The notes under the pieces were generated by a model. That model ran no database searches and was not told the origin of the DNA. It saw only the letters and a program-made list of their open reading frames with translations. From Prosapia bicincta (taxonomy: Eukaryota > Arthropoda > Insecta > Hemiptera > Cercopidae), in NCBI GenBank assembly GCA_036971475.1, contig JBAIZL010000001.1, positions 108,704,850 to 108,768,849 of the forward strand: a stretch of DNA of 64,000 nucleotides, written 5' to 3'. Each line of letters starts with the position of its first letter. Position 1 is the stretch's first letter. Below are positions 20,644 through 31,433 of this stretch, piece after piece. The translations under genes and the position numbers were made by a program.

Positions 20644-23600
20644 ATATATACACAATAAGTACAATATTTTAAACAACAAGTGACAATGGGAAGAAGAAAA
20701 GTTATAGGAGTGAATGTATTCTATGACGACAAGTATCTAGGTCAACAACTATGTACGAGTTATTACTCGCAGTAAAGTATCTTGTAAAGTAACCTAGTTT
20801 TATAATTTAACTTTGAATAAGAAATAACAATTTTTGAAGGAAGATAATATGATCCTGTTCAAGCAGAGTCATGGGCTTTGTAACATTTTGGGTTGATAGG
20901 ATATTGTTATAATTTATAAAATATTTCTTCTTTTATTATTAATAGTTTTCAATGCCTATTTTCTTGATATTAATATTGTCGCAATAGGAGTATTCTTAAA
21001 AGGTTGTACATTATAATTCAAATTTATCTAGAATCCCTTCGATTTAGATAGACGCTTAAAATAGTAAGTGGGATTTATTATTTAGGTTTTAAAATTGGGT
21101 TAGGCTTCAGCATTAGGTTAGTTTAGGAGAGGTCAAACTAGAAGAAACTTTCTCAGAATGGAGGGGTTAAGTGATAGCTTTTACATATCCGTAGTATAAT
21201 GTATGATTTCAGATGTGTTTTCTGAAACCCACTTACGTTTTCTAGTGTGAACCTGGGTGAAGAAAGCAATAGAGGTATAACGTCTCGACCATTGCGGCAT
21301 CAGTTTGGCGGTACTCATGTGTCTTGTACGAGAGCATATAGTTTATTCAGATTGTTTTATTCTGGATTTTCTATCTTTTCACTTCAGAAGAAAATTTTAT
21401 GACAAATACTTGGGTGTGCTACACCCAATCGCGCCTTTATTCAGAAGATCGCACGATCATGATTTCTAAGAATGGTTTGGAGGTCCCAACTTATAAAGCT
21501 GATGCATAACTGGAGCTTCAATGTCATATTAGGTTAACAAGCCGGATAATTTCTTGGTCAGCTGAGTATTAACCTCAGGCAGGAGACCTGAGCTTAGACA
21601 GTGATGGCCGCAGCTCGCCCATCTGGTCTGAGCAGAAGTTACGTTTGATTAGGGCTTTTAATCTTAGGCATAAAGGCGTTGTTACCAGAACTGTTAACCT
21701 GTTTAACTAGCCTTAGATCCTTCAAGTCTTATTTACTAGCATTAATTTTAGTTATAAATATATTGGTAATTTATGCACTAGTGGTACCCATACTTCTACT
21801 ATTATCCAAAGCGATATCCTTTTACCATACGTTTATGTGTTTTGTAAGAAATCACTGTATTTTAACGTCTATGAGCGATTATTGCGAACAATACTCTACC
21901 TACAAAAAGTAGCGTCTCGAATAAATATCTTTTAAATATTAATAGTTAAAATATTTAGGAATTCGGTTTTTTATACAATCTAATTTTATAATAATATTTA
22001 ACCAATGATTAGATATATATTCAAGATAAATAGCTTCTTATTCCTTAGATAGATGCGCCATATTTGTTTTCGACAAATTTATGGAATTAATCATAAAAGT
22101 AAATGGTATTACATTATAGTATGCTTATTTAAATTGCGTAGAATGAAGGTGTTGTAATTACATATACATATATAATACAACGCATATATGTACATATTAC
22201 ATATAATACATAATAAATAGGTAAAAAAAATTGTTAGAATGGTGTTGTTTTTTATTTACTTTCAAGTAAAATCTTTAATAGCTTTAATTTGGTTTGTGAA
22301 TGTCATACAGGTAACAATTGTCTTGTTAGTTCTTTTGTGAAATAAAAGGAAAATTCATGACCACACAGCGACCCACCACACTGCACAGGAATTACCAAGT
22401 TTTACAAGTAATTACAAGCAATTGTACCAAGTTTTCTTTCCAAGGGTTTTCTATTATCAAAGTGTATACTTACAATACGTTTTTGTAATTTATCTTGTTT
22501 GAGAAATCCAACTTATATTCTCTATATCACCATCCGTAGTCTTATAGTTGAATATGCCGAGAATATTCTTAATCTCAACCACGTGACATGATGGGTGAAG
22601 GTATTTAGTTTTCGGATTACTTGGTAAATGATAAGTCATATTCTCTGAATGCTTTGAAAATTTCATCAAGATATTTTTCTCACTGTATCTTTACACAATC
22701 AACCCTAATTTCATGTATCTGTAGAAGCTTAGTGGAAATAGAAATCTAAGATAATACTGGATTTCAGTTACTCTACAATTTATGTTTTTACTTTCGTAGA
22801 ATCTCTCATCAGTTACAAGATATGGTTTATACCTTCAAGCTCGATAGATAATATTCTAAGAGAAAGTTTTACACCCAAGAGTTGACCAATTACTAAAGCG
22901 TCTATTTAACCTATGGGTTCTAGTGTTTGTTAACTGTCATTAAATTCCTTAAATTGTCGTCTGAAAATACAATAACAATACAGGATACAATGTCTGTGAG
23001 TTGTTTCTTCAGCTGAGTTTATTACACAAATTTTGTTTCCTTTTATCACTATAATACTTATTTAGGATTTGAAAGTTTTAAATGGTCGAACACTTCATGT
23101 GTTTACAGTCTTGAAAATATCAAATTTGTATTTGTCTGACCACACCATAAAACATTTACACATAAATTCAAACAGTACCTGCTCGAAAAACCAATGTTTG
23201 AGTAAAAAGCTGTAAATATATTTCAAAATTTCTTCATTACGAAATGCGTAACTTCATTAGGGTGTTATGGATAAACGTGTGTCATCCCTGTTCAGAGCAA
23301 AGTTTAATAGCTGCTACTAAAAATGCCAGAAGAATTTTCTAAACAATTTCAGACAAAGGTGTCGATACACGTTAACACAGGTAAACTTTTCCAAGAATGT
23401 AGGACAACTAGAAGCAATTTAACTTTTTAAGTGTTTAACTCTCCCAACTTAGTCCTTATGTCAGCGATGTAAACTGACGTTTAAGGGTTCGCAGCAGCGT
23501 GCAGGAATTTATTATTACAAGGTACAAAGTGTTGTTTACTCTAACAAATACACTTGGATAAAGTTTAGTATTCCTTACAAAGGCTTAAAGGAATATTATT

Positions 23601-24457
23601 GAAATTATCGGTTTAGTCTTGAAAGTAACGACCGGGTAGCAGTTCATAATTTATACTGCATAGATTAAAAAGGTCATGGGTTTGATAAGAAGTATTGATA
23701 ATTAGGTTTAAATGAAGTAATTGTTTATTTATTAGAATATGAATGTAATGGTGTCAATTAGTAACATTATTTTTATCATTACAAAATAAACATCTTAGCA
23801 TATATAGCAAGTTTAAAAAAATACTTTGAATAATTTTCGAGTAAAATCTATGAGAACACGTTTTGGTGTCTTTTTGAAGACGTTTCTTTTCTTCATTACT
23901 TGACCCACATTTTCATTTCTTTACCCACGTTTCTATTTGGGAAATGACTAGTGTCTAGTCTTTGGAGCAACGATATTTTATTTCATGTATTTAACAATGA
24001 AAATGCCATTACATTAGTTTGTAAAATTTCACCAATTTGTCATAGTATTGGGACGAGTCCTGTAAATACTTATAACTGAATTGTCCCTAATATTGACTGG
24101 GCGTTATTTTATCTGAATTGTTTAGATCCTATTGGTGTGTCAGTTGTAATACTGTGGACCATTGAAATCTATATGAATTAATAGTGTAAAGTTCTTTATG
24201 AATTAATACTAATAACATACAAAAACTTTCACTGACGTCCAAAATAATTACATTTTTGAAAACAATTCATTTCACTCCTCCCCCCCCTCCACGGCCACCT
24301 AAAACCTTACAAAATCATTGTTTTACCTTGAATTTGTTACCTTGGAATCAGCAAAATGCATCGATGAGCATTTACATTTTTTAAATTGCCACGGAAATTT
24401 AATGTTTTAAAACTAAGCGTTTGGGCGCGTTTGAGTGCGTTTGGTTGGTAGCAACAG
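20644..24457. other. AT-rich stretch without recognisable gene, one GC-richer patch
   Basis: At 21380-21680 base composition rises and there is a small hairpin, CTCAGG and CCTGAG around a seven-base loop, near 21575-21593. I recognise no protein there. A hydrophobic 77-residue frame at 21679-21912 looks like an AT-rich chance frame. A block at about 23370-23450 resembles 29440-29500 (AGAAGCAATT with AAGTGTTTAAC or AAGTGCTTAAC), a short diverged repeat. Confidence 0.5.
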
Positions 24458-24479
24458 TATTCACGTCTAGACGTGAATA
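24458..24479. repeat. Perfect 22-base palindrome at edge of tandem array
   Basis: Half-site TATTCACGTCT followed directly by its reverse complement, no spacer. It ends one base before the first 20-bp repeat unit. Confidence 0.85.
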
Positions 24480-24480
24480 A

Positions 24481-24936
24481 AATCTCCAGTCAGGCTATAA
24501 AGCCTCCAGTCAGGCTATAAAGCCTCCAGTCAGGCTATAAAGCCTCCAGTCAGGCTATAAAACCTCCAGTCAGGCTATAAAACCTCCAGTCAGGCTATAA
24601 AGCCTCCAGTCAGGCTATAAAATCTCCAGTCAGGCTATAAGCCTCCAGTCAGGATATAAAACCTCCAGTCAGGCTATAAAGTCTCCAGTCAGGCTATAAA
24701 GCCTCCAGTCAGGCTATAAAGCCTCCAGTGAGGCTATAAAGCCTCCAGTCAGGCTATAAAGCCTTCAGTCAGGCTATAAAGCCTCCAGTCAGGCTATAAA
24801 ACCTCCAGTCAGGCTATAAAACCTTCAGTCAGGCTATAAAGCCTCCAGTTAGGCTATAAAGCCTCCAGTCAGGCTATAAAGCCTTCAGTCAGGCTATAAA
24901 GCCTCCAGTCAAGCTATAAAGCCTCCAGTCAGGCTG
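24481..24936. repeat. 20-bp minisatellite, about 23 copies
   Basis: The unit is GCCTCCAGTCAGGCTATAAA, repeated head to tail with only a few substitutions (GCC to ACC, ATC or GTC; CTCC to CTTC) and one single-base deletion near 24641. Every unit contains CAGTCAGGC and TATAAA. There are no unique spacers, so it is not a CRISPR array. The last unit breaks off at 24936 into unrelated sequence. Confidence 0.95.
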
Positions 24937-24939
24937 TTT

Positions 24940-25400
24940 TATTTTTAAACTCATTCATAAAAGTTTCTAAATTGGGTTTTTAACGATAGCTGATATTGTT
25001 CTTAAGTTAGAGGTTGTGTTTTGTTTTGCTATGTAATACAAAATAATTTATAGTTTTGTTTATAATATACACTGCACCTCAACTTTAAAGGATCTTTTTG
25101 ACTTGTAAAAAAAAATTAAAAAACGTCATTGGTTGTAACTCAAAACGTTAATATTAACATAGTAAATTATCCAATTGACAAATCAAGTGTAATTCAGTAA
25201 CGAGTTGATATACTAGAAAATTACATTAAGCGTTAACATGGTAGTAGATTATATTTTACTTAGTGCTAATGTACAATATAAAAAGTGTTATAACGTAGGA
25301 GTTGTAAATATAGCGTTTGTGTAAAATCATACGCTATTGTTTAATTTAATAAAATCTAGATATTTCTGAATACGCTATGTATGTGAAATTATATTTAGAC
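24940..25400. other. AT-rich stretch without recognisable feature
   Basis: No coding, RNA or repeat signal that I can support. Confidence 0.55.
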
Positions 25401-25429
25401 GCTATTTAAACATACAACAACACTAAGTG

Positions 25430-25637
25430 TACACGTAATTAGCTGTTGTCGTTGTTTGACTCCAAGATTGGCTGTTGGAAATCTCGGGTATAGTTCGATA
25501 ACGAGAGAGGAAGCACATCTTGCTCTTCTAGATGCTATACATATGTAGATGGGGGATCTGTGACGCATTCCCTTTGAAATTACTCGTGATGACGTCACGT
25601 TACCGATTCACTCCAGTGTAGAAGTCGCGCAGACAAG
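25430..25637 (+). promoter_or_regulatory. Candidate promoter-like segment with CRE palindrome
   Basis: A GC-richer block in an AT-rich region holds an inverted CCAAT-like word (GATTGGCTG), the full CRE palindrome TGACGTCA in GATGACGTCACG near 25588-25599, and then an ATG at 25638. The downstream frame of 87 codons starts MITLEEVILIILITC, with a hydrophobic stretch that could be a signal anchor. No splice donor or further exon is assured. This is compositional evidence only. Confidence 0.25.
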
Positions 25638-25901
25638 ATGATAACACTTGAAGAAGTTATTTTAATAATATTAATTACCTGCTCTACAAATACGCCAATA
25701 ACACTTAGCATGAAGCATGAAAACCTGCCAACAACAAAATGCAACAAAAATTTGGTGTATTTAAACTTGCTCTATTTTTTACTGTATGTTTATTTTCCCC
25801 AAAGATCATGTCTATATGTATCTTTTGCTCCTGTGTGTATTACTAATCATCCTGTTTCATTTTTAAATCTTTATTTATCTCCGAAAAACGATGTACTTTA
25901 A
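25638..25901 (+). CDS. Unrecognised 87-residue frame after the CRE segment
   Basis: The first ATG after the candidate promoter opens an 87-codon frame. Its N-terminus (MITLEEVILIILITCSTNTP) resembles a signal peptide. The later part is rich in Leu, Tyr and Phe, as chance AT-rich frames are. No family is recognised. If real, only the first part may be coding. Confidence 0.15.
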   Translation: MITLEEVILIILITCSTNTPITLSMKHENLPTTKCNKNLVYLNLLYFLLYVYFPQRSCLYVSFAPVCITNHPVSFLNLYLSPKNDVL

Positions 25902-26115
25902 AGTGCTTAATCATAAACATTTATATAAATATTCTAATAACCTGTTTAGTTTCGAGTTATGGTTTATTCATATATGGCGCTCATTAGACATATTTTCATA
26001 GCGTTTTCAAGTATTTCCCAATCGCTATAAATTTCAAGTAAAGTACTTCGCTACTAATATTTCATTTGTAAAAATAGATGCATACATGTAAACACCTTCC
26101 TCACAACACAAATTT

Positions 26116-26163
26116 TATTGATCAGAACCTGTTTTCGGCGACCATGTTGCCGTCATTAGTGAT
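26116..26163 (-). ncRNA. Hammerhead-like motif with one core change
   Basis: Minus strand: stem I strand ATCA, core CTAATGA (the expected G5 is A), one extra C, stem II GGC and GCC around a nine-base loop, GAAA, a three-pair stem III AAC-AG-GTT, then C at the cleavage position and TGAT, which pairs with ATCA. All three stems can form. The G5 change should impair catalysis. Confidence 0.4.
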
Positions 26164-26591
26164 TAAAAAACACAAATATAGGTTGCAAATAGCCATCATT
26201 TTTAAATACTAAAATATAGTTATTTAAAAGCAACGATTAATAGGTAAAAGTAAAACATTGAACATTTTAATTTGAGTTTTTAAAAACAGATCTATCAAAT
26301 AAATTGGTAAAGTTTAATGTCTTCAGCAATATGATTTTTCATAAATTACCCTATTAACAGTTGCAGAAGAAATACTGAGCTGCAAGTATCGACAAGCTAA
26401 GTTTGAAGTATACTTTGCTAAAGAATACACGAAGTGGAAGTTTTGATCGTTTAGCGTTTGACCTGACCTATTTACTCGCTACACCAAAACGTCCCAGAAA
26501 AAAGTTTACTTGTGTGCAAGAACGTTCTAAGTTTAGGAGAGAAACTTTAGCAGAAATTGTTCGAATCTCAGCCTCCAAATACTGCCAAAAT

Positions 26592-26640
26592 ATTTTTTTA
26601 TTTAAAGGTTTACGTTACCAAACAATGCAAACACCATCAG
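26592..26640 (-). ncRNA. Degenerate copy of the 20-kb hammerhead-like repeat
   Basis: Minus strand CTGATGGTGTTTGCATTG aligns with CTGATGATGTTGGTACTG of the 20-kb family, and the following GTAACGTAAACCTTTAAATA aligns with its CCAACGAAAAGCTTTAAATA. Core positions A9 and G12/A13 are altered, so it cannot be active. A (TA)n tract starts about 30 bases to the right. Confidence 0.4.
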
Positions 26641-26666
26641 GAATGACAATGCAAAAACGCGAGTTC

Positions 26667-26667
<1 letters not shown>

Positions 26668-26730
<63 letters not shown>
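26668..26730. repeat. (TA)n microsatellite
   Basis: A pure TA tract of 63 bases beside the degenerate hammerhead-like copy. It makes the Tyr-Ile end of a 128-residue chance frame. Confidence 0.95.
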
Positions 26731-26733
<3 letters not shown>

Positions 26734-27357
26734 TGCGTGTGTTTGGCCTTGTGAACATAGTTGAATGTGAGATTTTATTTCTGGACTGAACAATAAATTA
26801 TACTTAAATTTTGTGAACTCATCAAAAACTTTAAATGACAATCCATTAGATAGGTTATTTAATCCAATCAGAACCTCATCAATGAAGTTTAAAGCAGCTT
26901 TGAAAGCTTTAATTTTTCCAATTTCATAAAGGGAAGAATTAAACCTTTCACTTTTCTATCTTTATTAAACTAAGTTAGTTCATTCTTTCTTAGACGTTTG
27001 TTTCTTAATTTACATCTCTGAAGAAGAAGAAATTAGTTGAAGATTTTAAATTATAATTTATCTGTACAACTGTTAAACTTGTTTCCATGAAAACTATATA
27101 AGAAATACGTTAAATAGAAATAAAATATTTGAAAGTATAAAATATTTTATTTTATTAGGAAAATATGCACAGTAATAAGAAATAAAACATATTTTAATGC
27201 AAAATATTTTTGTTGTGTGAGTGTTGACCAAGTACTAAACAGTTGATGGGCGTATGTGTTTGAATTATGTAAGTAAACCAACCAGCCTAAGCTCTCTGAG
27301 TGGCTGCAAAAGAGAGAGTATGCAGATCAAGTGGTTACTCATCTCCTTGCAATTCAC
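26731..27357. other. AT-rich stretch without recognisable feature
   Basis: No coding, RNA or repeat signal that I can support. Confidence 0.55.
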
Positions 27358-27370
27358 TGTGTGTGTGTGT

Positions 27371-27455
<85 letters not shown>

Positions 27456-27470
27456 TATGTGTATGTGTGG
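27358..27470. repeat. (TG)n microsatellite
   Basis: TG tract interrupted by a few TA steps. Cys-Val frames here are microsatellite translations. Confidence 0.95.
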
Positions 27471-29527
27471 GGCCTGTTAGTCATCAGCTATTTACTCTCC
27501 TAATAATAGCGTGAGTGAAAGGATAGACCATTGCCGTTGTAATGTTAGCGGGTTTATCAATAGGAAATAGTAATTGGAATACCTTATGGAGAAATGTGAA
27601 CTATTTTCAGCAATACGTCGTCATAAAATGCTAAAAATATTTTAAAACCTGTAAAAAAACACATATGGTACTATATTTTCAAAATTTAATACTGTTTTAA
27701 GTAAAAAAGTTAATAAATATAAAACTACTTGGACATCAGAGTGCTTAGACATCAGAGTTAAGACATCCATTCATAGCGGAGTATTTGTTATAATAAATCT
27801 CATCATAAAATAGTTTCCATGCTCTGCAAACTTCAGGGACGATAATTTATCTTTAACCTTCTCTAATCTCAAAAATTACCTTATTTATATACTACTTAAC
27901 ATTTGTTTCAGAAAGTCATTTAGTATTATAGTAAAACTTAAGTGTAAAATTTTCTATGTTTGTGCTATAATTTTTATAAATAGAATGTAATTTTCCTTTG
28001 TTATCCTCAGAAGTCACTACCCCTCCTTCTCTCATTAACTGAGAGACGTCACCCTTTCGAATTTAGTGTTTACGAAATCCTCCCCCACATCTGACGTGTC
28101 TCTGTAGGAAGATACATCGTTAGGACAATAAGAGGTTTAATACGGCCAACGTGTATGGAACTTTAGCCAATCCATATCATGAATGGTATTCTAGAACAGT
28201 TATTGTTTTTTGAAAGGAAGAGATTTAGGTTAAAAAAATCAAGTATAAACTATAGTATAAAGTTAAACCCCATTTAAACAAATAAGCGGTCAAGACAGAG
28301 ATAATAGACATTCTCTTTACGGCCTACGCATTTATAGCTTTCTTAATGTAATAGTGAGGACATCTCCAAACAAGAGGACATTTAGTTGATAAGAAAGGTG
28401 TTCGAGCGAAGTAAACGAAATACACAAATCAGCGAATCCTATGCAATAAAATAATTTCTGAAAAAAGCCTTAAAATGCCTTTTAGAATGGAAATAATGAA
28501 ATGGAAATTCATTGTACGCCTATTACATCATTAGGAATTTAGGTTTACGTGATGTTTATAATATCAATAGAGGAAAGAAAATATGTGAAAAAATTTGGGT
28601 TTAAAAGCTCATAATGAAATGAACTTTGGGTACATGTGTCATTTTGAAAACACGCCCACTAGGATTGGAATTTTATGTTATTCCATCCTATAAAAGCATT
28701 ACTGTCTTCAATAACTGCAAAAGGACCTTTATTACTTCCTGCATTTTACTGCGTGTTCCGAAAATATACTTTGAACAGGATTTCTTTTATTCGCAAGTAA
28801 GGAAAGCCATTTTAAAAATACGGCCTTGTTATTACCTTCCGTTGCAGTAAAACGTATTGGCTTATGTCTTCATTCTCACAGATTTCAATCAAAACCTTAC
28901 GAATTTAAAAGTAAGAGTTACATAGCGATGGAATATTACCATTAAACATTTTATATTCTCTGTAAATTTTAATATAAAAAATTTTTTCAACTAAAGGCTA
29001 TTCTCTTTTTATTGCAAGGCTCTAGCTGTAACTGCACATTCCACTGGTGGTATTGAAGGTTATTTATATGTTGCACCTTTCGTTGTTCTTTTTTCGTACT
29101 TACCCTCCTCCCCCAAATTATTTTAGTCAGGTTATTGGTTACAAAAAAAAACTTTTAAACTAACTCTTGAGAATTAGTTATTTATATTATTTTCATAAAA
29201 CTTTAATTTACCACAACGTTCAATTTGTAAAACTAGGTGAATTAAACCAAATTTAAAACTCTAACATTTTACATCCAACACATCACCTTTAATCTATTAT
29301 TTGAATTTCATTATAAAAATGTAGTTTTTAGAATGAATAACATGCACGAAGTAAAGTAATTTAATTAATAGTTCTTTAAATTCATTACGTATAGCGATGT
29401 ATCTAGAGAGTTTGTAACGCAACTGTTGCTGACTTTACAGGGTTAACTCAGGCAAGAATGTTTGACACAGGTAGAAGCAATTCACGTCAAGTGCTTAACC
29501 CTTTACTACTTGGTGTTGCAGCCAAAT
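27471..29527. other. AT-rich stretch without recognisable gene
   Basis: No recognised coding signal. A 74-residue frame at 28626-28850 matches nothing I know. The last 90 bases resemble 23370-23450. Confidence 0.5.
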
Positions 29528-29539
29528 TCCTCCTTGACA
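29528..29539 (+). repeat. 5' target-site duplication of the I-clade LINE
   Basis: TCCTCCTTGACA here is repeated exactly at 35314-35325 directly after the poly(A) tail. This fixes both ends of the element. Confidence 0.9.
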
Positions 29540-30030
29540 TACCCACAGGGGGTGCGGACTAGCCGCACCTACGGGGGATTTGGCGTCCCTCGCGGTACCC
29601 TAGCCTAACACTACACCACTCACAAAGCATACCCACACACACACGCACGCACATGCACATACACTAACATCTTCACTTAGGGAATTTGACTGGTCAGAAC
29701 CGTTGCGCGTCGGGAGTGCTGAAAATTCCAGAGCTTGATAAACTCTGGTCTGGGACGCTGATGTGAACTTGCTCTGCCGAAGACGTAAGCGCGGTTTCTG
29801 GTCTACCAGCCGCTTCGGTCCTTGGTCAGGGAGTGTCCGCGGTGCACAGGTGTCGGAGCTTGTGCACAGTATTACGAGTTCTCGACTGATGCCCATCCAG
29901 TCGAGCTAAGGAGAATACTATAGGCTCCAGAGTTCTGGAGATTGGAAATGATCGCAAGTGATCCAAGGGTGTACCCGTTCCTATAGTCTCGCCCGTAACG
30001 CCAGACACGATGGTTGGCTAAAATCATTCT
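29540..30030 (+). promoter_or_regulatory. 5' untranslated region of the LINE
   Basis: A GC-richer leader of about 490 bases between the target duplication and the ORF1 ATG. It starts TACCCACAGGGGGTGCGG. It has a short CA-rich patch (29634-29665). Full-length I-type elements carry an internal promoter here; no specific motif could be assigned. Confidence 0.6.
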
Positions 30031-31427
30031 ATGGATCCTAAAACTAAGTAAAATTGTTTGAGTTTAAAGAGGACTCGTCAGGATTCATCTGATGAACCTA
30101 AAGTTGATGATTTGAGGAAGAAGTTGATGGTGGCAACGTCACAAGCATTGCCATCGCCAAAATATTTAATAATTTCTAGTGCCGAAGATGGAAAGGATTT
30201 GTCTAGAGTTTCGCCTTTTCTTATAAATAAAGCAATTACTGCCTGTGCTGGAAGTCCTGTCTCATCTATCAAAAAATTAAAAAATGGGACACTGCTTGTT
30301 GCTACTAGTAGTGAAAAACAGACCAGATCTCTTTTGAAAACGACTTCCTTCTTTGACCAAGTCAAGGTGTCTGTGGCTCCCCATAGATCGTTGAATTTCT
30401 CTAAGAGGGTCATTACATGTAGGGACTTGATGCACGTCCCAATAAATGAAATCAAGGCCGAACTCTCGTCACAGTCTGTTACGGATGTTGCTGTTATTAT
30501 GAAATCTGAAAAAGGCGAGAAAATTAAAACAGCCTCTTTCATACTTACTTTTGGGAAACCAGAGATTCCAGAATATATTAATGCAGGTTATCAAAGGCTG
30601 TCAGTGAGGCCTTACGTAGCTAACCCTCGGCGATGCTTCAAGTGTCAGCGTTTTGGGCACATTAGTTCGGCGTGTTCTAAACAGGGTGTATGCGGCAAGT
30701 GTAGCATGGAAGGTCATGACGAAAAAGATTGCGGCAACCCCCCGAAGTGCGCTAACTGTAGGGGCGATCATCCGGCGCGACCTTACAACTGTCCTCACTT
30801 TAAGGAGGAGAAAGCAATCCTTGGCATTATGGCTAACCAGAGGATATCATTTGCTGAAGCTAAGAAGATCTTTAAAGCTTCCCAACCAAATGTTGTTAAT
30901 AAAACTTATGCTGCTTCCGCGAGCGCTACGAAGTCGTCCTGTGCCAACTGCGCAGGCCTTACCGGAAAAATTGAAGCCCTTACTGAGCAGGTTGCACGCC
31001 TTCTGTCTTTAGTGACAAATGGACCTTCAGTAAGTGTAGTACAACCTGCGACTACGCCGAGTAATCTGCTAGTACGTAGCAAATCAGACGATGTAGGCAT
31101 TCCTGCACAGGTATCTCTCCACAAAGGAAAGACATTTAGAACAATTAATAAATCTGAAAGCGTTAAGTCCGTAACATCAGAGGGTAGGAAAAATTAATCA
31201 AATTTTGATATTTTAAAAAAGAATGCCACAATTAAAGTTGGGGAAAAAAAGCAAAGGCCAAAGGAGGTGATTCCATCTCACCTCCTGAGCATACAAATTC
31301 CTCGAGCTCCACCACTGCAATAGCGGTGATGGAATCCGATGATTCATTGCCTGAAGCGTCTCCTGACGTTCCAGGTAAATTAACATTTAATGCCAACAAT
31401 GAGAGCCAGGTCAATCCTTTTCACTAA
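30031..31427 (+). pseudogene. LINE ORF1 (Gag-like, three CCHC knuckles)
   Basis: The natural start appears to be the ATG at 30031 (MDPKTK), but a TAA follows at 30049-30051. An open frame then runs from 30052 to a TAA at 31195. Past that stop the frame continues to an A7 run near 31243-31249, where a one-base shift leads into a Ser/Thr-rich tail ending VNPFH and TAA at 31425-31427, seven bases before ORF2. The product binds the element RNA in the family. Counting from 30058, knuckles lie at residues 193-244: CFKCQRFGHISSAC, CGKCSMEGHDEKDC and CANCRGDHPARPYNC. The first half matches the pre-knuckle domain of such ORF1 proteins (KVSVAPHRSLNFSKRVI). Two stops and one frameshift make it a pseudogene as written; the shift is in a homopolymer. 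Confidence 0.85.
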
Positions 31428-31433
31428 GTAGTA

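Noticed and set aside
20644..24457. Penelope reverse transcriptase or GIY-YIG endonuclease to accompany the hammerhead-like motifs
   Set aside because: No such motif was recognised here or elsewhere in the window; the link to Penelope elements rests on the RNA motif alone.
24481..24936. Regular array resembling a CRISPR
   Set aside because: Units are contiguous 20-mers with no unique spacers, in eukaryotic DNA.
26403..26789. 128-codon frame ending in Tyr-Ile repeats
   Set aside because: The first half has some ordinary composition, but no family, no start context and a TA-tract end. Part of it overlaps, on the other strand, the degenerate hammerhead-like repeat.
30078..30542. 154-codon minus-strand frame
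   Set aside because: Shadow of LINE ORF1 on the opposite strand.
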